From NCBI GenBank assembly GCA_052139695.1, contig JBKQWF010000118.1, positions 1 to 8,553 of the forward strand: a stretch of 8,553 nt of DNA. Reading direction: 5' to 3'. The stretch is from PLGF01 sp052139695 (GTDB lineage Bacteria > Verrucomicrobiota > Verrucomicrobiia > Limisphaerales > Palsa-1400). How positions within the stretch are numbered: position 1 is the first letter of the stretch; the number at the start of each line of letters is the position of its first letter. The notes under the pieces are model-generated. The model was not told the origin of the DNA. It was given only the letters and a program-made list of their open reading frames with translations, and searched no databases. A program made the translations under genes and the position numbers. Positions 6,270 through 8,553 of the stretch are shown here, piece after piece.

Positions 6270-7130
6270 ATGAAATTAACGCCCGTAAGACGGTCCGCGC
6301 CGTGTCCTGGTGCCGGCTTCACCTTAATCGAATTGCTGGTCGTCATCGCCATCATCGCCATTTTGGCGTCGATGCTGATGCCCGCGCTGTCCAAGGCCAA
6401 GCTCAAGGCCACCGAGGCCACTTGCCAAAGCAACCAACGTCAGTTGATCGAGGCCTTTATCATGTACGCGGGCGATAACCGCGACAATATGCAGGCCAGC
6501 GCTTATCCCGGAATCGATTATAATGGTTCCGGTTTCTATATCTATAACACCGTCCCGAATGGTATTTCCCAGACCACCGCCGAGCAGGATGTGGCCTTGA
6601 TGTTGAAAACCACCTGCCCATTTTTTTCCTATGCGCCTAATTACCAAACCTATCATTGTCCCGGCGATTTGCGCGAGGCCTTTGCGGTGGGTAAAGGCTG
6701 GGCTTACGTCAGTTACTCGAAAGCCAATGGGATGGGCTACGAAGATAAGAACGATTACTGGGATGGGCAGGTTCCCTACAACTTGCTCTCCACCGTCACT
6801 CCGCCCTCGCAAGCCTTTGTCTTCGTCGAGGAAGCTGATCCGCGGGGCAACAACGAAGGAACGTGGGTGGTCCAGCGGTCCACCGGGCCCAGTGACTCCG
6901 AGTGGGTGGACAATTTTGCCATCTTTCATGGCATTGTCAGCACCTTCGCTTTTAGTGACGGCCACGTCGAAGGCCACGCTTGGAAAAACAAGCAACTGAT
7001 CAAGGCGGAGCAACAGGTCGCCCAAGGGAATTTCGGCGGCTACTATGCTCCTGGCGGTGACACGGAAGACCCCGATTACGTCTGGATTTGGAACGGCTAC
7101 CGTTTCCAAAATTGGACAGCGCTGCCTTAG
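6270..7130 (+). CDS. Prepilin-type (type II secretion/type IV pilin-like) protein with H-X9-DG motif
   Basis: A 286-residue envelope protein with a class III prepilin signal: a short basic leader, then GFTLIELLVVIAIIAILASM from residue 16. Prepilin peptidase would cut between Gly16 and Phe17, leaving Phe+1 and Glu+5 (Glu21), the residues needed for methylation and assembly; a hydrophobic helix runs to about 40. The body has CQSNQRQL (52-59), YHCPGD (128-133) and near the C-terminus His220, nine residues, then Asp230-Gly231. This is exactly the H-X9-DG signature of the prepilin-processing-associated family, expanded in planctomycetes and verrucomicrobia. Such proteins are thought to be pseudopilins or surface proteins; the specific role is unknown. 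No secretion ATPase, inner-membrane platform protein or prepilin peptidase gene is nearby, so it depends on machinery encoded elsewhere. The start is fixed by the leader, though no good ribosome binding site is visible; ATGCCATGA at 6265-6273 places a two-codon frame (ATG CCA TGA) overlapping the start. Confidence 0.93.
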   Translation: MKLTPVRRSAPCPGAGFTLIELLVVIAIIAILASMLMPALSKAKLKATEATCQSNQRQLIEAFIMYAGDNRDNMQASAYPGIDYNGSGFYIYNTVPNGISQTTAEQDVALMLKTTCPFFSYAPNYQTYHCPGDLREAFAVGKGWAYVSYSKANGMGYEDKNDYWDGQVPYNLLSTVTPPSQAFVFVEEADPRGNNEGTWVVQRSTGPSDSEWVDNFAIFHGIVSTFAFSDGHVEGHAWKNKQLIKAEQQVAQGNFGGYYAPGGDTEDPDYVWIWNGYRFQNWTALP

Positions 7131-7146
7131 CCCTGGCGCTCTTTTT
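7118..7146 (+). terminator. Weak candidate intrinsic terminator after the pseudopilin gene
   Basis: AGCGC at 7118-7122 can pair with GCGCT at 7136-7140, followed by CTTTTT at 7141-7146. The stem is only five pairs with a long loop and overlaps the last codons and the stop, so this is a weak call based on stem plus T-run. Confidence 0.3.
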
Positions 7147-7808
7147 GGGGAGAAATTGTTTCAGGTTTGGGGAGCGCGACCGTCTCCCTAGTCTCCATAG
7201 CCTTGGCGACGCAGGCGGTCGCCGCGGTTGGCGTCCCGCCGGCCGCATTTTCCCAGCACCATACAATTCCTATCGGAACACCCAAGGGCAGAGCGAACTT
7301 AGGCGGGCATTTGGGGCCGCTCGGCGTTCCAAACTCAATCATGTTGTCACCGAGGAACAAGCGCGGAGGGTGACAAATTCGGCCTAGAAGCTGCCAAAAT
7401 ACGGTAAGCGAGTATTTCTCTGAGGATTAGACTTTCAAATAGGGGGCCAGGGGCGCGGAGGGTGAACTCCCGCGCGCGGAAGGCCCGATGTTTTGGGCGT
7501 CATTTGTCGCGGAGAGAAGGTCATCCCGCGGAGATTTCTCCGTCCAGTCTGCCGGGAACCGTAAGGCCGGCATGGTATTCATAGACCTTCGAAGGGACTG
7601 GACGGGGAATGCCCAATAACCCCCCGTCCGCAAGCACGCCGCCCCAGCCTGAAACCTGCCGTCCAAGCGGCAACGCTTGTTCGCGTGATTGATCTCCCTG
7701 ATGACAAAATCGGGGCCAATTTGTAATGGCAATCAGCCCTTCCGTGCGGGAGGATTAATTCACGTTCTGCAAGGCCGGACGACGAACCGGAGACAAAAGG
7801 AAAAATAT
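7131..7808. other. Gene-poor intergenic stretch
   Basis: This stretch of about 680 bp has no gene I can support. Several overlapping open frames exist on both strands. The most protein-like is on the minus strand at 7427-7732 (101 codons, with an internal ATG at about 7579), but its translation is rich in Pro, Ser, Ala and Arg and matches no domain I recognise. The segment 7200-7250 is strongly GC-rich with GGCG/CGCC repeats that could fold. No tRNA, CRISPR or IS end was seen. It may hold decayed or repetitive intergenic sequence, and it must include the promoter of the small gene at 7809, which I could not place with confidence. Confidence 0.5.
7796..7800 (+). promoter_or_regulatory. Ribosome binding site of the DUF2158 gene
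   Basis: AAAGG at 7796-7800, followed by an A-rich spacer of 8 bases, precedes ATG 7809. It is the clearest Shine-Dalgarno site among the full-length genes and decides the start: the frame is open from TTG 7689, but those extra 40 codons have no homology-like character. Confidence 0.7.
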
Positions 7809-8060
7809 ATGTTCAAACCAGGAGATGTAGTCCGATTAAAATCAGGCGGCCCAACCATGACCGTTCAACGATTGGTTGGAGACAACGAACATCCAGCGAG
7901 TAAATTGGTTGACAACTATCTCAGAGTAAAAGGCTGCAAAGACGGAGACCCCGTGTGCCATTGGTTTGTCGGGGCCGAGCTCAAGTCGGAATCTTTCACA
8001 AAGGAAACGCTCGAGCTGGTTGCCAACCCTTCCGCTACGCAACCCCCTGCCACAGCTTAA
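7809..8060 (+). CDS. DUF2158 (YodC-like) small protein
   Basis: An 83-residue protein. The N-terminus FKPGDVVRLKSGGPTMTV (2-19) and the later segment VCHWFVGAELKSESFTKETLELV (49-71) are the two conserved blocks of DUF2158 (PF09926), the family of E. coli YodC. The fold is a small SH3-like beta barrel; the biological role is not established. Typical members have about 10-15 residues between the blocks, ending in a C.WF segment; here about 28 residues (20-48) intervene, and a Pro/Ala/Thr-rich tail (73-83) follows. The start is set by AAAGG eight bases upstream of ATG 7809. It stands alone, with over 350 bp of gene-poor sequence on both sides, and appears to be monocistronic. Family assignment is firm from the paired motifs; function is unknown. 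Confidence 0.88.
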   Translation: MFKPGDVVRLKSGGPTMTVQRLVGDNEHPASKLVDNYLRVKGCKDGDPVCHWFVGAELKSESFTKETLELVANPSATQPPATA

Positions 8061-8428
8061 CTGTCGCCCTGGACGCAACGCCTGGGGAACTGTCCGTCGG
8101 GCGGGATGATCGGGAAAGAAGCTGAAGTCTTGAGCCATCCGGCGCCCGATTGCGCCACTGGCCAGCTTCAACACGGGCCACTCGGCTCGGGCGACTTTTT
8201 AAGCATCAGGCCGGGGGGAGGCCAAGAGCAACGAAGCCAGAGGCTTTGGGCGCGAAAAGCCCGCGGGCGGCAGTCTTTTGGCTGGGGCCGCCATTGTCTC
8301 GGCACTCAAGGCCCGCTCCGCGGATTCTCCCGCCTCACCGCCCAGGCGGCGCCCTTCGATTTTTGAAACACGTTCTAAGCGGCGGGCGGACAATAATGGC
8401 GTGTTGCCAAGTCTTGGAAAGATGATAA
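8061..8428. other. Gene-poor stretch with GC-rich hairpins next to the right IS end
   Basis: No gene is supported here. Several short palindromes are visible: AAGCC-AGA-GGCTT at 8234-8246, GCCCGCGGGC at 8259-8268, and CCGCC-CA-GGCGG at 8338-8349. Open frames on both strands (8106-8366, 8150-8425 and minus 8199-8393) translate to Arg/Ala/Pro/Ser-rich sequence with no recognised domain. The dense short palindromes suggest a repetitive or structured intergenic element. No T-run-backed terminator after the DUF2158 gene is evident. Confidence 0.5.
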
Positions 8429-8429
8429 C

Positions 8430-8553
8430 TGAGCTGGACCCCGGAATTTAGACCAGTGGTTAAGATGGACTTTTATAGGTCTGCTGTAGATAAGAAAGAG
8501 CAGATTTATGAAAGCAAAACGGAAACGACATAGTGCGGCCTATAAGGCCAAAG
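8430..8553 (+). mobile_element. 5' end of an IS3-family-like insertion sequence (right copy, truncated by window edge)
   Basis: The plus strand starts with the IS end TGAGCTGGACCCC at 8430, continues through a non-coding leader, and reaches the transposase start at 8508. It is identical to the left copy but in opposite orientation, so both elements have their 5' ends facing inward and read out of the window. Whether the terminus is at TG 8430 or at TGGACCCC 8435 cannot be decided from one end. The fact that both copies share the extra TGAGC favours 8430. Confidence 0.82.
8508..8553 (+). CDS. IS3-family-like transposase OrfA, N-terminal 15 codons only (right copy)
   Basis: ATG 8508 starts a frame reading MKAKRKRHSAAYKAK that leaves the window in frame, with AAAGAG about 7 bases upstream as ribosome binding site. 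It is identical to the left copy at 46-1 and has the same limits on what can be inferred. Confidence 0.75.
   Translation, partial: MKAKRKRHSAAYKAK

Larger units (their letters stand above)
8429..8553. repeat. Right arm of 125-bp perfect inverted repeat
   Basis: Exact reverse complement of 1-125. The identity starts right at the presumed IS terminus (TG at 8430-8431, plus one flanking base) and runs to the last base of the window. Confidence 0.97.

Noticed and set aside
5977..6273. A 98-codon plus-strand frame ending in ATGA overlap with the pseudopilin gene
   Set aside because: The overlap looks like translational coupling, but the frame runs through the palindromic repeat and the candidate promoter, and the translation is Gly/Pro/Arg low-complexity.
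1..8553. The window as one transposon with 125-bp terminal inverted repeats
   Set aside because: The repeats contain the start of an outward-reading transposase and an internal IS end facing the cargo, so they are ends of two separate IS copies, not the outer ends of a single element.

Overview
The window most likely comes from a bacterium of the Planctomycetes-Verrucomicrobia-Lentisphaerae group, probably Verrucomicrobia. Three things point that way: a lone type IV pilin-like protein with the H-X9-DG signature, a very long DUF2723 membrane protein with C-terminal TPRs, and GC-rich intergenic palindromes of the GGACGCCTC/GAGGCGTCC type. No rRNA, tRNA or taxonomic marker is present, so the assignment is an inference.

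The window begins and ends with the same 125-bp sequence in inverted orientation. Each copy is the 5' end of one insertion sequence. It has an IS end starting TGAGCTGGACCCC, a leader of about 78 bp, and the first 15 codons of a transposase (MKAKRKRHSAAYKAK) that resembles IS3-family OrfA. Both copies read outward and are cut at exactly the same base. The window therefore looks like a contig that broke at a repeated IS, or the interior of a region bracketed by two inverted IS copies.

From left to right the layout is as follows. The left IS end (1-124) abuts an HNH endonuclease gene that has lost its 5' part (126-692). A GNAT acetyltransferase (728-1255) follows on the same strand. Next is an intergenic region holding a 72-bp double-hairpin repeat (1344-1415). 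A small four-helix membrane protein (1554-1982) then runs into the 3' end of a giant convergent DUF2723/TMEM260-like, TPR-containing membrane protein (5901-1990, minus strand). A control region (5938-6269) carries two outward candidate promoters with a second hairpin cluster between them. On its other side is a pseudopilin-like H-X9-DG protein (6270-7130). A gene-poor stretch (7131-7808), a small DUF2158/YodC-like protein (7809-8060), another gene-poor, hairpin-rich stretch (8061-8428) and the right IS end (8430-8553) complete the window.

The genes do not form an evident pathway or defence system. The large membrane protein and the pseudopilin are divergently arranged and both act at the cell envelope, but nothing in the sequence ties them functionally. 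I found no CRISPR array, tRNA or rRNA, and no convincing new multi-gene system. The points most worth a second look are the IS-bracketed structure with the interrupted HNH gene and the palindromic intergenic repeats.
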